From assembly GCF_000526935.1 (NCBI RefSeq), contig NZ_JAHA01000019.1, positions 806,001-870,000 of the forward strand: a stretch of 64,000 nt of DNA, in the 5' to 3' direction. The translations under genes were made by a program, and so were the position numbers. Below, one piece after another: positions 17,176 to 25,676 of the stretch (within the stretch, counting starts at the first letter, position 1; each line of letters begins with the position of its first letter). This stretch comes from Butyrivibrio sp. FCS014 (GTDB taxonomy: Bacteria > Bacillota > Clostridia > Lachnospirales > Lachnospiraceae). A model generated the notes under the pieces. It did not search any database. It was not told the DNA's origin and saw nothing but the letters and a program-made list of their open reading frames with translations.

Positions 17176-18678
17176 CTAGGCCGTTTCCCCATGTAACGGA
17201 ATGCTGATCCGTATTGTTGTGCCAATGTCTTTTTTGCTGTCTATCTCAAGGGTCCCGCCCTCGTACATGGAGCGGATCCTCTTACTTACATTTCCAAGGC
17301 CGATGCCCACCATGTCGGCATCTATGTCGGTGGCCTCCCCTCCCTTAAGCTGCGTTCTGATCCTGCTTAAGGTCTCTTCATCTATTCCTATCCCGGTGTC
17401 GGCCACTTCGATAAGGAGTCTTCCATCGCTTCCTGTGATGTTGATGCAAATGCTGCCGCCTTCGACCTTTGGGGCAACGCCGTGGATGATGGCATTCTCC
17501 AGAAGCGGCTGGAAGGTGAATGTGGGAACAATGACGCTGTTCTCATCCACATTGCAGCAGATATTAAACTTAAGCCTGTCGCCGAATCTCATCTGCTGAA
17601 GGTACATGTAGTCCCTGGCATTCTTGAGCTCCTGGGCCAGAAGTGTCTCTTTTGCCTGGGTCTTAAGATTATAGCGGAACAACGAACTTAAGGCTTCTAT
17701 CATCTGCTCCGTTGTGCCGGCCCCTTCAAGGTTCGCGGTACCGGCAATGACATTAAGTGTGTTAAAAAGAAAATGCGGATCTATCTGACTCTTCAAAAGC
17801 TCCAGATTCATGGTCTCAAGCTGCTTTTCAATCTCAAGCTTTTCCATCTCCTGAAGATGGAGCTGGTCAAGAGCCTCCCTCTTCTCCTCCATGGCACGGA
17901 TGTATTCGCCGGTGGCAAACTTCATCTTGTTGAAGGCAGACACCATGTCCCCCAGCTCGTCCTTGTTCTCTACAACAACGTCGTCGATAAAAAAGTCATT
18001 GGCTGCGATCCTCCTGGATGCATCCGCAAGCTTTAGAACCGGCTTTGTTACACTTCTGTTTAAGGTTCTGGAAATCTGAAGAATACCGATAAAAAGAATG
18101 ACGCTTAAAACCGCAGCGATTATGGGCACCCTGAATACCACGGGAAGAAGATTTCGATAGTTCTCATTCCCCTCCTGCGTGGTGGAATCCACAAATCTCT
18201 GGGCATAGACGCTAAGATACTTCTGCATGTTGTAGACATCGTAGAGCTTGTCCACATAGACTTTTTCCGAAAAATGGTCAGTGACCACCTGATTTCTGTA
18301 TCTGCAATAGACCTCGTAAGCGGTTTGAAGTGACTGAAGAAGAGCAAACCTTCCGTCACCGAGATGGGCGTAGTCAAGGGGAACGGCATAGATAGCTTCC
18401 CGGGTAGCCTGAACACTCTTTTCCCAGGTATCCTGATCTATCCCTTCGGTGCCGCGGATAAGACCGTCAAAGGCCTCGATCTCCCGGTTCAGGGTCGTTA
18501 CGATCTCGCCGCCCTTGGCATTGTCCACCATGATGTCGTTGAAATCCATTACGAAAAGCTTGCCGATCCAGACATCAAAAAGAAGCGCAGCTGTGATGGC
18601 CACAAATACGCTTATGGTAAACACCCCTATTTTGTTCTTGATGGTGAGAGTTTCCCAAATACTTTTCAGTTTTTTCAT
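17176..18678 (-). CDS. Sensor histidine kinase (YesM type) of the TRAP cluster
   Basis: Membrane sensor kinase, 500 aa from ATG 18678. Helix about 17-39, an extracellular helical region about 45-175, helix about 178-203, HAMP, a coiled-coil signalling helix, then the phosphoacceptor motif KSQIDPHFLFNTLN (His302), N-box NAIIHG and G-boxes VADTGIGID and GIGLGN. Start site is uncertain: an in-frame ATG at 18774 overlaps the previous gene by 22 bases and has no site, while 18678 has only a weak GGGAC. Partner of the AraC regulator downstream and probably of the DctP-like protein. Confidence 0.88.
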   Translation of the reverse strand: MKKLKSIWETLTIKNKIGVFTISVFVAITAALLFDVWIGKLFVMDFNDIMVDNAKGGEIVTTLNREIEAFDGLIRGTEGIDQDTWEKSVQATREAIYAVPLDYAHLGDGRFALLQSLQTAYEVYCRYRNQVVTDHFSEKVYVDKLYDVYNMQKYLSVYAQRFVDSTTQEGNENYRNLLPVVFRVPIIAAVLSVILFIGILQISRTLNRSVTKPVLKLADASRRIAANDFFIDDVVVENKDELGDMVSAFNKMKFATGEYIRAMEEKREALDQLHLQEMEKLEIEKQLETMNLELLKSQIDPHFLFNTLNVIAGTANLEGAGTTEQMIEALSSLFRYNLKTQAKETLLAQELKNARDYMYLQQMRFGDRLKFNICCNVDENSVIVPTFTFQPLLENAIIHGVAPKVEGGSICINITGSDGRLLIEVADTGIGIDEETLSRIRTQLKGGEATDIDADMVGIGLGNVSKRIRSMYEGGTLEIDSKKDIGTTIRISIPLHGETA

Positions 18679-18752
18679 ACTGTCCCGGATTGAAGCAGCG
18701 CTATATTTATGCCAATAATTATACCGCTGCCCCCGGGTAATTTCTATTGAAT

Positions 18753-19223
18753 TCAATGCTTTATCTGCCTGCATAGATAGTCAAAGAACTCCTCTTTTTC
18801 TTTGCCAAGGACTCTGTTGGTGAGGATGTATCCGTGCCGGTCATCGCTCATCACAACGATCATGTTCTTTTGCCTTATGGCATTGGTGATGCGGCTCCAG
18901 GAAAGAGTCTGGGTTCCGCCGTCTGTGGTGACGTACACGCCGCCTGCATCAAAGGCAAGGTCCAGATATCCCGGAAGGTCTTCCAGCTGCTTAACGCACA
19001 TTCCGTAAGTGGCAATGGGCTGGATAACAGGGAAAAGAAGACATCCCGCAAGGAGGATCGTTCTCATAAGGTCTGACACTCCTCCCCAGTACTTAAGCGT
19101 CAGAAGGATCATGGCCACCGTGAAGACCACGTTAACAATCCCCGCCATGGACCTGTAGGTGCGTCTCATGGACAGCTCCCACAGGTCTTTTGCCTTGACA
19201 TCACATTTATATCTGTATTCCAT
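18753..19223 (-). CDS. YcxB-like membrane protein
   Basis: Small protein of 156 aa with two adjacent hydrophobic helices (about 25-50 and 55-75) followed by a beta-rich domain with GGVYVTTDGGTQTLSWSRI, typical of the YcxB-like family. Start at ATG 19223 behind AGGGAG; the frame to 19316 overlaps dctM and is discarded. It lies between dctM (14-base gap) and the histidine kinase, so it is co-expressed with the TRAP system. Its function is unknown; the sensor and transporter context suggests a membrane accessory role. Confidence 0.75.
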   Translation of the reverse strand: MEYRYKCDVKAKDLWELSMRRTYRSMAGIVNVVFTVAMILLTLKYWGGVSDLMRTILLAGCLLFPVIQPIATYGMCVKQLEDLPGYLDLAFDAGGVYVTTDGGTQTLSWSRITNAIRQKNMIVVMSDDRHGYILTNRVLGKEKEEFFDYLCRQIKH

Positions 19224-19237
19224 ACACTCTCTCCCTG

Positions 19238-20533
19238 TTACTTTGTGAGCAGGTTTGGCAGGAACATGCTGATCTCCGGAATGAAGGTAAGGAGCATCAG
19301 CACAAGTATCATGCAAAGATAGAAAGGAAGTGTTGCCTTTACAACCTTCTCCATCTTAACTTTACCCACCGCAGAGCCGATGAAAAGCACCGCTCCCACA
19401 GGCGGAGTAAGAAGTCCGATTCCGCAGTTCAGAACGATCATGATACCGAACTGAACCGGGGTGATGCCTATTGATGTGGCTATAGGCAGAAGGATAGGCG
19501 TTGCGATAAGGATGATGGGCGCCATATCCATGATGCATCCAAGTACCAGAAGGATAAGGTTAAGAAGCAGTGCGATGAGCACGGGGTTTCTTGTGAGGCC
19601 GATAATGGCGTTGGCCGCAAGGTCCGGTACATGGAGGGTTGTCAGGCAGTATCCGAAGATGCTTGAGGTGGCGATAAGAATAAGCACGATGGACAGCGTG
19701 TCGATGCACTGCTCGAGGGTTTTCCAAACGCCCTTTGCATCAAGTCCTCTGTAAATAAAGACACTGACGATCAGGCTGTAGATTACTGCTATGGCTGCTG
19801 ACTCCGTTGCGGTGAAAAGACCTCCCACAACTCCCACAACAACGATGATGACCGCAGCCAGTGCCCAGAAGGAAACAGCGAACTGTTTGCCGAATTTCCT
19901 GATGTCAAAGGCTTCTCCCTTGGGGTAGTGACGTCTCTTTGAGATGATGTAGGAACCGATCATCAGCGAAGCCGCAAGAAGAGCTCCCGGAATATATCCC
20001 GCCAGGAACAGACTACCAACGGACACTCCTCCTGCGCTCATAGCATATATGACCATGTTGTGACTGGGAGGAACAAGCAGGCCCTCGCAGGAGGAAGTGA
20101 TGGTTACCGCTGTGGAAAAATCGTCGTCGTATCCCTGATCCACCATCATGGGGATGAGGATACTACCAAGGGATGCGGTGTCAGCGGCTGCAGAACCTGA
20201 GATTCCGCCAAAGAAGTAGGATGCCACGATATTTACCATGGCCATTCCACCGGTCATCCAGCCAACACAGGAATCCGCAAAGGCTATGAGTTTTTCCGAT
20301 ATGCCTCCGCTTCCCATGATGCATCCCATGGTAATGAAAAAGGGTACAGCCATCAGGCTAAAAGAGCTGATTCCTTTTACCATCTGCTGACAGACGGTAA
20401 CCAGGGGCAGCCCCTGATATAGAAGGCAAAATGTGGATGACAGTGCAACCGCATAAGCTATCTGAAATCTTAAAAATATCATAACGATAAAGCTTATAAG
20501 CAGTATCGCTATGGCAGTTGAATTAACGCTCAT
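19238..20533 (-). CDS. dctM: TRAP transporter large permease DctM
   Basis: Large membrane subunit of a tripartite ATP-independent periplasmic transporter, 431 aa, about 12 helices. Family features are visible: PFFITMGCIMGSGGISEKL, FFGGISGSAAADTASLGSI, GLLVPPSHNMVIYA and GLLTPPVGAVLF. It drives solute uptake with an ion gradient, using DctP-bound substrate. It overlaps dctQ by 4 bases (ATGA, 20530-20533). TRAP systems carry C4-dicarboxylates, sialic acid, uronates and others; the substrate cannot be fixed here. Confidence 0.95.
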   Translation of the reverse strand: MSVNSTAIAILLISFIVMIFLRFQIAYAVALSSTFCLLYQGLPLVTVCQQMVKGISSFSLMAVPFFITMGCIMGSGGISEKLIAFADSCVGWMTGGMAMVNIVASYFFGGISGSAAADTASLGSILIPMMVDQGYDDDFSTAVTITSSCEGLLVPPSHNMVIYAMSAGGVSVGSLFLAGYIPGALLAASLMIGSYIISKRRHYPKGEAFDIRKFGKQFAVSFWALAAVIIVVVGVVGGLFTATESAAIAVIYSLIVSVFIYRGLDAKGVWKTLEQCIDTLSIVLILIATSSIFGYCLTTLHVPDLAANAIIGLTRNPVLIALLLNLILLVLGCIMDMAPIILIATPILLPIATSIGITPVQFGIMIVLNCGIGLLTPPVGAVLFIGSAVGKVKMEKVVKATLPFYLCMILVLMLLTFIPEISMFLPNLLTK

Positions 20534-21057
20534 TGTGCTTTCCCCTCCTTTACAAAAAGACCCTTCAAATGGTTGTAGATTGCTTCCAGTTCGAAGATGA
20601 TCATTGCAAATCCCGCAACGGGGATGGGGAAATACATCCAGAATTTTGAAAGCTTAGGGAGTGAAACATAGGCCGCCTTGCTGCCAAGGTTCACGGCATA
20701 TTTCCAGCCCACGGTGAGCATTATCACTGCAAGACCCAGGACAAAAAAGTCTGCTATAAGGTCCAGTATTTTTATAACAATGGTGGGCAGATATCTGTCA
20801 AAGGCCGTCATACGGATGTGAGCGCCGCGCCGTATTGCCAGCGCGGCTGAGAGAACTGCCATGTAGGACATGAGGGTAAGAACTATCTCCTCACTCCAGG
20901 CAGGATCGGGAACAAAAGAAACATATCTTCCCAGCACGCTCATGCTGGTGATCAGAATATCCGCCACCAGCAAGAGCTTGCAGATAAAGAGCATTGCTTT
21001 GTAGGTCACATCATATACAGGCTTTAACTTATCCACCGTGTTAAAGAAAGAACTCAT
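20530..21057 (-). CDS. dctQ: TRAP transporter small permease DctQ
   Basis: Small membrane subunit, 175 aa, four helices with the family motif RYVSFVPDPAWSEEIVLTLM and the positively charged loop ALAIRRGAHIRM. Start at ATG 21057 behind AAAGGAATGAGA. It lies between dctP (gap 44 bases) and dctM (overlap 4). Confidence 0.93.
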   Translation of the reverse strand: MSSFFNTVDKLKPVYDVTYKAMLFICKLLLVADILITSMSVLGRYVSFVPDPAWSEEIVLTLMSYMAVLSAALAIRRGAHIRMTAFDRYLPTIVIKILDLIADFFVLGLAVIMLTVGWKYAVNLGSKAAYVSLPKLSKFWMYFPIPVAGFAMIIFELEAIYNHLKGLFVKEGKAQ

Positions 21058-21101
21058 TTCTCATTCCTTTCTAAGCGGATTTTATCTTCTGATAGGATGT
21101 G

Positions 21102-22208
21102 TTATTTCATATCAACGATCTTCTGATAATAGTCCTCAAGCCCTTTAATATTCTCCTCTATAACAGGCTTAACTGCTTCCTGCCAGGGAGTGATATCATC
21201 TACTTCGATGATGGTAACACCGTCAGCCTTGAGCTCTGCAAGAACTTCATTTTCCTTCTCTTCGGAGATGGAGCGGTTGTACTCTGATGCAGCTTTTCCT
21301 GCCTCAACAAGAACATTCTGCTGCTCAGCTGAAAGCTTGTTCCATGCTTCGTCTGTGATAACAACCTGGATGGCACCAAGGGTATGTCCGTCAAGGATCA
21401 TGTAAGGTGCAACCTCAGGGAATGCGTTTGATTTATAGTTTGCGATGGGCTGCTCAGCACCGTCTACAACGCCGGTCTGAAGTGCAGAATAAAGTTCTCC
21501 AAAGCTTACAACTGTAGGAGATGCTCCAAGTCCTTCAACCAGACCGTTCATAACAGGGTCGTTGGATACACGGATCTTTTTGCCTGCAAAAGAATCAATT
21601 CCGGAAATCTCATAGGATGTGAAGAAATGACGGAAACCTTCCTCACCGTAGAAAAGACCTCTCACACCACTGCCGTTCTCTGAGGACTCCTGAAGGAATT
21701 CCTGTGCAAGATCTGATGTTGCGAAATTCCAGAAGTGCTCACGGCTTGTGAAGATATAAGGAAGTGAAAGAAGCATTGACTTCTGTCCGCCGTAACTTGT
21801 AAGAGCAAATGCGGAGATACGGGACATATCGATGGTACCGCCGCCTCCAAGCATTGAATCCAGTACATCATTCTCAGAACCAAGAACGCCGCTGGCCTGA
21901 AGATCGATGATGATGGAGCCCTTTGATCTTGCCTCAACCTCTTCCTTGAATTTCTGGTCTGTCATACCAACGATGGTATCAAGAGGGTTAACCTCGGCCA
22001 TTACAAGGGTGATGGCATCAGCTGCAGGCTCTGACTGAGCAGCCTCAGGGGCCTCTTCCTTGGCTTCTGCCTCGGGCTGTGCTGCAAGAGGTGTAGGAGC
22101 CTCGTTGATCTGAGCTGTAGGTGCAGCTTCAGGTGCTGTCACACCGCATGCTGTCATGGACATAACTGTAGTTACTGCGAGCAGGATAGAACAAAATCTT
22201 TTTTTCAT
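21102..22208 (-). CDS. dctP: TRAP transporter solute-binding lipoprotein DctP
   Basis: Extracytoplasmic receptor of the TRAP transporter, 368 aa. Start at ATG 22208 behind AGGGAGG; the frame back to 22292 runs through a terminator hairpin. Lipobox SMTAC gives Cys21, followed by an Ala/Glu/Pro linker to about residue 65. The DctP domain shows LGSENDVLDSMLGGGGTIDM, FAGKKIRVSNDP with the conserved ligand-binding Arg, and TGVVDGAEQPIANY. First gene of dctP-dctQ-dctM-ycxB-kinase-regulator-dctP2. Confidence 0.93.
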   Translation of the reverse strand: MKKRFCSILLAVTTVMSMTACGVTAPEAAPTAQINEAPTPLAAQPEAEAKEEAPEAAQSEPAADAITLVMAEVNPLDTIVGMTDQKFKEEVEARSKGSIIIDLQASGVLGSENDVLDSMLGGGGTIDMSRISAFALTSYGGQKSMLLSLPYIFTSREHFWNFATSDLAQEFLQESSENGSGVRGLFYGEEGFRHFFTSYEISGIDSFAGKKIRVSNDPVMNGLVEGLGASPTVVSFGELYSALQTGVVDGAEQPIANYKSNAFPEVAPYMILDGHTLGAIQVVITDEAWNKLSAEQQNVLVEAGKAASEYNRSISEEKENEVLAELKADGVTIIEVDDITPWQEAVKPVIEENIKGLEDYYQKIVDMK

Positions 22209-22257
22209 TACACGTAACCTCCCTAACATTGAAATGCGCAGAACGCGCGGACTAAAA

Positions 22258-22293
22258 AATGGCATTGCCAGAGTTATCTCTGACAATGCCATT
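22258..22293 (-). terminator. Terminator of the surface-protein gene, in the dctP leader
   Basis: Arms AATGGCATTGCCAGAG and CTCTGACAATGCCATT with one wobble and a TTAT loop. On the minus strand it is followed by TTTTTTAG. It ends the surface-protein transcript (stop 22351) and lies 50 bases before dctP. Confidence 0.8.
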
Positions 22294-22319
22294 ATATGTC
22301 AGCTGAGGTTGTCTAAAAA
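22291..22319 (-). promoter_or_regulatory. Probable dctP promoter
   Basis: On the minus strand TATAAT at 22296-22291, with TTTTTA 17 bases further upstream. The -10 box touches the terminator stem, so the same bases end one transcript and begin the next. Confidence 0.4.
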
Positions 22320-22350
22320 TCGGACATTCTTAGCATCGGATAGCACATTT

Positions 22351-25056
22351 TTAATCTTTGATCTCGTTCTCGGATTCAGCATCCTTTTTATACTTCACGT
22401 AGAGTTCGCGGCCTCTCTCTCCAAGGACCAGAAGTATCAAAGCCCACCACCAGCTCATCTTTTTAGCGGTCTGCGCCTTTTCTGCAAGGGCTACGTTGCC
22501 GTCTTCGATGATGGCTGTTGCATCCTCAATCTTCTCTTCCATCTCCGGGGCCTGTGCAAGAGCAATTGCCTCGTCAACGATCTCTGCGCCTTCGGCTACA
22601 GCCTCCTCTGCTCCGGCTCCGCCTGCTCCTGCGCCTTCAACGTTTCCTGCGCCTGCATCGGGAGCCTCTGCCTGAGCGGCAGCTTCATCCTGAATTGTTG
22701 CCGTCTGAGTTGCTGCTGTCTGGGTTGCTGCTGTACGGGCTGCTGCGTCTCCACCTCCTGCAGGTGCCTGTGCTTCAGCGGCTGCCACAGCTGCAGGTGC
22801 TGCAGGTGTTACCGCTGCATCCCGTCGTGCTCCGGCGCCGTCCGCAACCGTGCCCGCATCTGCCGATGCGCCTCCGGTTCCGCCTCCACCCTGATTACCT
22901 GTTGGCCTGAATTTATCTCTTACTGCTTCAAGGTCTGCCTTTGCCTCCTCGAATTCCTGAACAAGTCCCTGATAATTTGCCTGTGCCAGATCCAGGTTGG
23001 TGTTGGCCTCCTTCATATGTTCTTCAAGAACCACAAGGGCCTGCTGAACAGTCATCTTGTTGAGCTCTGCTGCCCTCTCGGGAGTTACATCCATTCCAAA
23101 GTAGGTAGCGATATCATCCACCTTAAGAGCGGCTACGGCAAGTACGTATCTGCTCTTCTTAACTTCCTTGAGATCTCCTATAGCATCGTTAAGTTTAGCT
23201 GCTTCATCTTTTGCCTTATCAACTGCATCCTGGGCCTCATCCACAGCTTCCTGATAGCTTGCGTACTTCCGGGCCAGGATATGCTCAGCATCACCGTTTT
23301 CATCCACCATCGCTCTTGCAGCAGTAAGATAAGCGTTATAAGCCTTGTTGTCCTCAACCATCTTATTGTAGATTGCCTCAGCCTCCTCAGCAGTGTGGTT
23401 AACCTTAAGGCCGTTCAGGATGGTGTTCTTATACTTGCCGGTAACATCAGCTTCCTTAGCAAAGATGTAAGCTTTTCCTCCGTTGATCACGCTGTTGCTG
23501 TTCTGAACAATCTCTTTTACTTCTCTGCCATCCTTGGTCTTCATCACTCCGTTATCGTCAATAATGTCTCCCGAAGCTATGGCATCCTCCAACATCTGTC
23601 TGGTCAGATGTACATTCTTGCCGGTGTCATCCTTATAGGCAAATACATCAAAGGCTCCACCGTTGGCCTTTTCATGAAGATCCTTGCCGGTATATGCCTT
23701 TTTGCCATAGGTACTTACAAGGAAATTATTGGCTTCGATTTCCTCGGCGGTCTTCTCATATACGGCTATGCCCCAGGCCTTTCCGAGAGTGCTCTCAGCA
23801 TATCTGTCTTCTCCGTTGGTACGGCTTATTCTGTCGAAGTTAAAGTATCTGGTCTGTATTTTTCCTTTGCTATCCTTATATGTAAGTACGCAGTAATTGT
23901 AATTCTGTGAATCAAATCCTCCTACACGATCCCATTTTACATCTGTTATCTTCTCGCCCTCCAGCTGAGGAATGACATAATTAACAATCGTGTCTTTCAT
24001 CATATCACGCTGCAGATCCCAGTTATAAGTTGTGACTTTGTCAAAGGCATCGACAGTCTTCTTGGCCTCCTGTGCCTCGGTAAGGAGGTTGTCCTCAACA
24101 TGGTCGAGAGCCTTGGCGAGGTTATCAACCTTAGCCTGAGCTGCTTCGATATCTTCTTCTGCGGCTTCAGCCTTCTCAAGGGCTTCATCCACATTTCTGT
24201 TATATGCGTGCTCAAAAACTTCCAATGCCTCTTCAGCTCTCTTGAGCTCAGCTTTGGCGTTCTCGTAGTTCTCCATCAGACGGTCGTAGTAAGCCTTCTT
24301 GTCTGCAAGAGATGTCTTGGTATCTGCTACATTCTTCTCAAGCTCCTTGAAAGCCTCCTCTGCTTCTTTCTCTGAAGTAGCTGCATTGATTGCTTCAACA
24401 AGGATGTCAGCTTTCTTCTGGGCATCCTCAGTGTCTTTTACCATATCCTGAGATGTGGTAACTGCCTGGGTACCGTTCTCGAGAGCTCTTTCTCCGTATT
24501 CTTCAATCTCGCTCTGGGCAACGTCAGCCTCGTGGTTGGCACTGTCTGCAGCCTTAAGGTTATCCTTGATCTCATCCATGGCTTCGGATGCGGCTTCAAG
24601 ACTTGTAACTGCGGATTCCTCGGTGACATTTCCCTCTTCATCCTTGGTATCTTCCACTACATCTTTTGCAGCCTCGGTGAGCTCCTCGATCGCCTGGTCA
24701 GTGATTGTTCCGGCCTCACCCTCTACTACTGCTGCTATTCCGGCTTCTGCCTTGCCCTCAAGGATTGCCTGTGCAGCCTCAGTTGCTTCGTTGACTGCAC
24801 TGTCCTCGGCAACTGCTGCAGCTTCCTGAACAACCTCAGCCTGCTGCTGAGCCTCTTCAGTAACCGGTGCCGTAACAACGGTCTCCTGTGCTGTAACCTG
24901 CTCTGTCTGCGGCTGTGCGGGCTCCGGCTCGTTATTATCGCCTTCTGTAGGACTCGAAGCATAGGCTGTGACTGGGGTCGACAGCGTCATCATAGCCGAG
25001 ATACCTATCATAAGCGCTGACATTAAATTCTTATTCTTAATTTCCTTCTTCCTCAT
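22351..25056 (-). CDS. Large Ala-rich surface protein with coiled coils and C-terminal membrane anchor
   Basis: Exported protein of 901 aa, function unrecognised. Signal peptide ends near TAYAS (residue 33). It is very rich in Ala, Glu and Val; residues about 110-335 and 560-745 are heptad-like coiled coils. A globular, Tyr/Lys/Asp-rich region lies between (about 340-545, with WDRVGGFDSQNYNYCVLTY). A low-complexity Ala/Gly/Gln linker covers about 745-855. The C-terminus is a helix MSWWWALILLVLG followed by a basic tail, so it is probably anchored in the membrane and projects through the wall. RBS AGGAGG precedes ATG 25056. It overlaps the PilZ gene by 20 bases, suggesting joint control with c-di-GMP signalling. 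Adhesin or wall spacer is a guess. Confidence 0.82.
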   Translation of the reverse strand: MRKKEIKNKNLMSALMIGISAMMTLSTPVTAYASSPTEGDNNEPEPAQPQTEQVTAQETVVTAPVTEEAQQQAEVVQEAAAVAEDSAVNEATEAAQAILEGKAEAGIAAVVEGEAGTITDQAIEELTEAAKDVVEDTKDEEGNVTEESAVTSLEAASEAMDEIKDNLKAADSANHEADVAQSEIEEYGERALENGTQAVTTSQDMVKDTEDAQKKADILVEAINAATSEKEAEEAFKELEKNVADTKTSLADKKAYYDRLMENYENAKAELKRAEEALEVFEHAYNRNVDEALEKAEAAEEDIEAAQAKVDNLAKALDHVEDNLLTEAQEAKKTVDAFDKVTTYNWDLQRDMMKDTIVNYVIPQLEGEKITDVKWDRVGGFDSQNYNYCVLTYKDSKGKIQTRYFNFDRISRTNGEDRYAESTLGKAWGIAVYEKTAEEIEANNFLVSTYGKKAYTGKDLHEKANGGAFDVFAYKDDTGKNVHLTRQMLEDAIASGDIIDDNGVMKTKDGREVKEIVQNSNSVINGGKAYIFAKEADVTGKYKNTILNGLKVNHTAEEAEAIYNKMVEDNKAYNAYLTAARAMVDENGDAEHILARKYASYQEAVDEAQDAVDKAKDEAAKLNDAIGDLKEVKKSRYVLAVAALKVDDIATYFGMDVTPERAAELNKMTVQQALVVLEEHMKEANTNLDLAQANYQGLVQEFEEAKADLEAVRDKFRPTGNQGGGGTGGASADAGTVADGAGARRDAAVTPAAPAAVAAAEAQAPAGGGDAAARTAATQTAATQTATIQDEAAAQAEAPDAGAGNVEGAGAGGAGAEEAVAEGAEIVDEAIALAQAPEMEEKIEDATAIIEDGNVALAEKAQTAKKMSWWWALILLVLGERGRELYVKYKKDAESENEIKD

Positions 25057-25369
25057 CTTCTTCGCCTCCTATGCTTTCGAACAGATACTGTAAAACGTCA
25101 GGAGTAAACTTGCATGCCTTGAACGCCAGAGATTTCTTCATTCCGTTTTCAGTGTCTTCTCTTACGGTTTCCGCGTACATTATCATGGTCTCAGCAACGA
25201 TGATCACATCTCTTCCCACAAGGTTGGGAATTCGCTTGTCAACTGTAATGGCGATTCCCAGCGGGCTGATGTTCTTAACCTGCCCGTAATACTTCTCCAG
25301 GGTCTTCCTGTCCACGATAACACTGTTTGCTAAAAACTCTACTCTGTTGATGGTTCTGCGTTCCTGCAT
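25037..25369 (-). CDS. PilZ-domain protein
   Basis: Predicted c-di-GMP-binding protein, 110 aa. The PilZ signature is present: RRTINR near the start (RxxxR) and NISPLGIAI (the [D/N]xSxxG motif) near residue 35. Start at ATG 25369 behind AAGGGGG; the frame to 25387 adds six residues without benefit. Its last 20 bases overlap the start of the large surface-protein gene, so the two are one operon. The acidic tail EEDEEEGN is unusual. Confidence 0.83.
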   Translation of the reverse strand: MQERRTINRVEFLANSVIVDRKTLEKYYGQVKNISPLGIAITVDKRIPNLVGRDVIIVAETMIMYAETVREDTENGMKKSLAFKACKFTPDVLQYLFESIGGEEDEEEGN

Positions 25370-25582
25370 AATTGCCCCCTTAGTCATTTTTATTATAATT
25401 TTTGCTCAATCATAAAACTCATCATAAAATCACCTTAAAATGTTGTTTTTGATTCATTTAAGAAAAGCTTTATAATTAGTTTATTTTACTTCATCATTAA
25501 TTATAAACCGTTTATTGGGATGTGCAATTGCAAAAATGCTTCAAAAGCATGCTGCTGGCGGGTGACGAGCCCCATCTTCTGC

Positions 25583-25588
25583 TATAAT
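25583..25588 (+). promoter_or_regulatory. Extended -10 promoter of the tetR gene
   Basis: TGC followed by TATAAT is a consensus extended -10 element. GGTGAC 16 bases upstream is a weak -35. The predicted transcript start falls next to the ATG of a short upstream frame at 25596. Confidence 0.5.
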
Positions 25589-25595
25589 ATTGGAA

Positions 25596-25676
25596 ATGGC
25601 TGACAGTCGCGGAAAGCGATGCTACTACGGGGAACGGCGCTGCGGAAGGCAACGCCGCTACAGGAGAAGTGTATGA
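25596..25676 (+). CDS. Possible 26-codon leader peptide overlapping the tetR start
   Basis: ATG 25596 opens a 26-codon frame rich in Arg, Cys and Tyr that ends with TGA inside the ATGA of the tetR start. It has no Shine-Dalgarno site and would be almost leaderless if the promoter at 25583 is right. It may regulate tetR by coupling, or may be chance. Confidence 0.25.
   Translation: MADSRGKRCYYGERRCGRQRRYRRSV

Noticed and set aside
22156..23910. 584-codon open frame on the plus strand
   Set aside because: Lies wholly antisense to the Ala/Glu-rich surface protein and its leader; the Cys/Leu-rich product is the expected shadow of a GC-patterned coding strand. No RBS.
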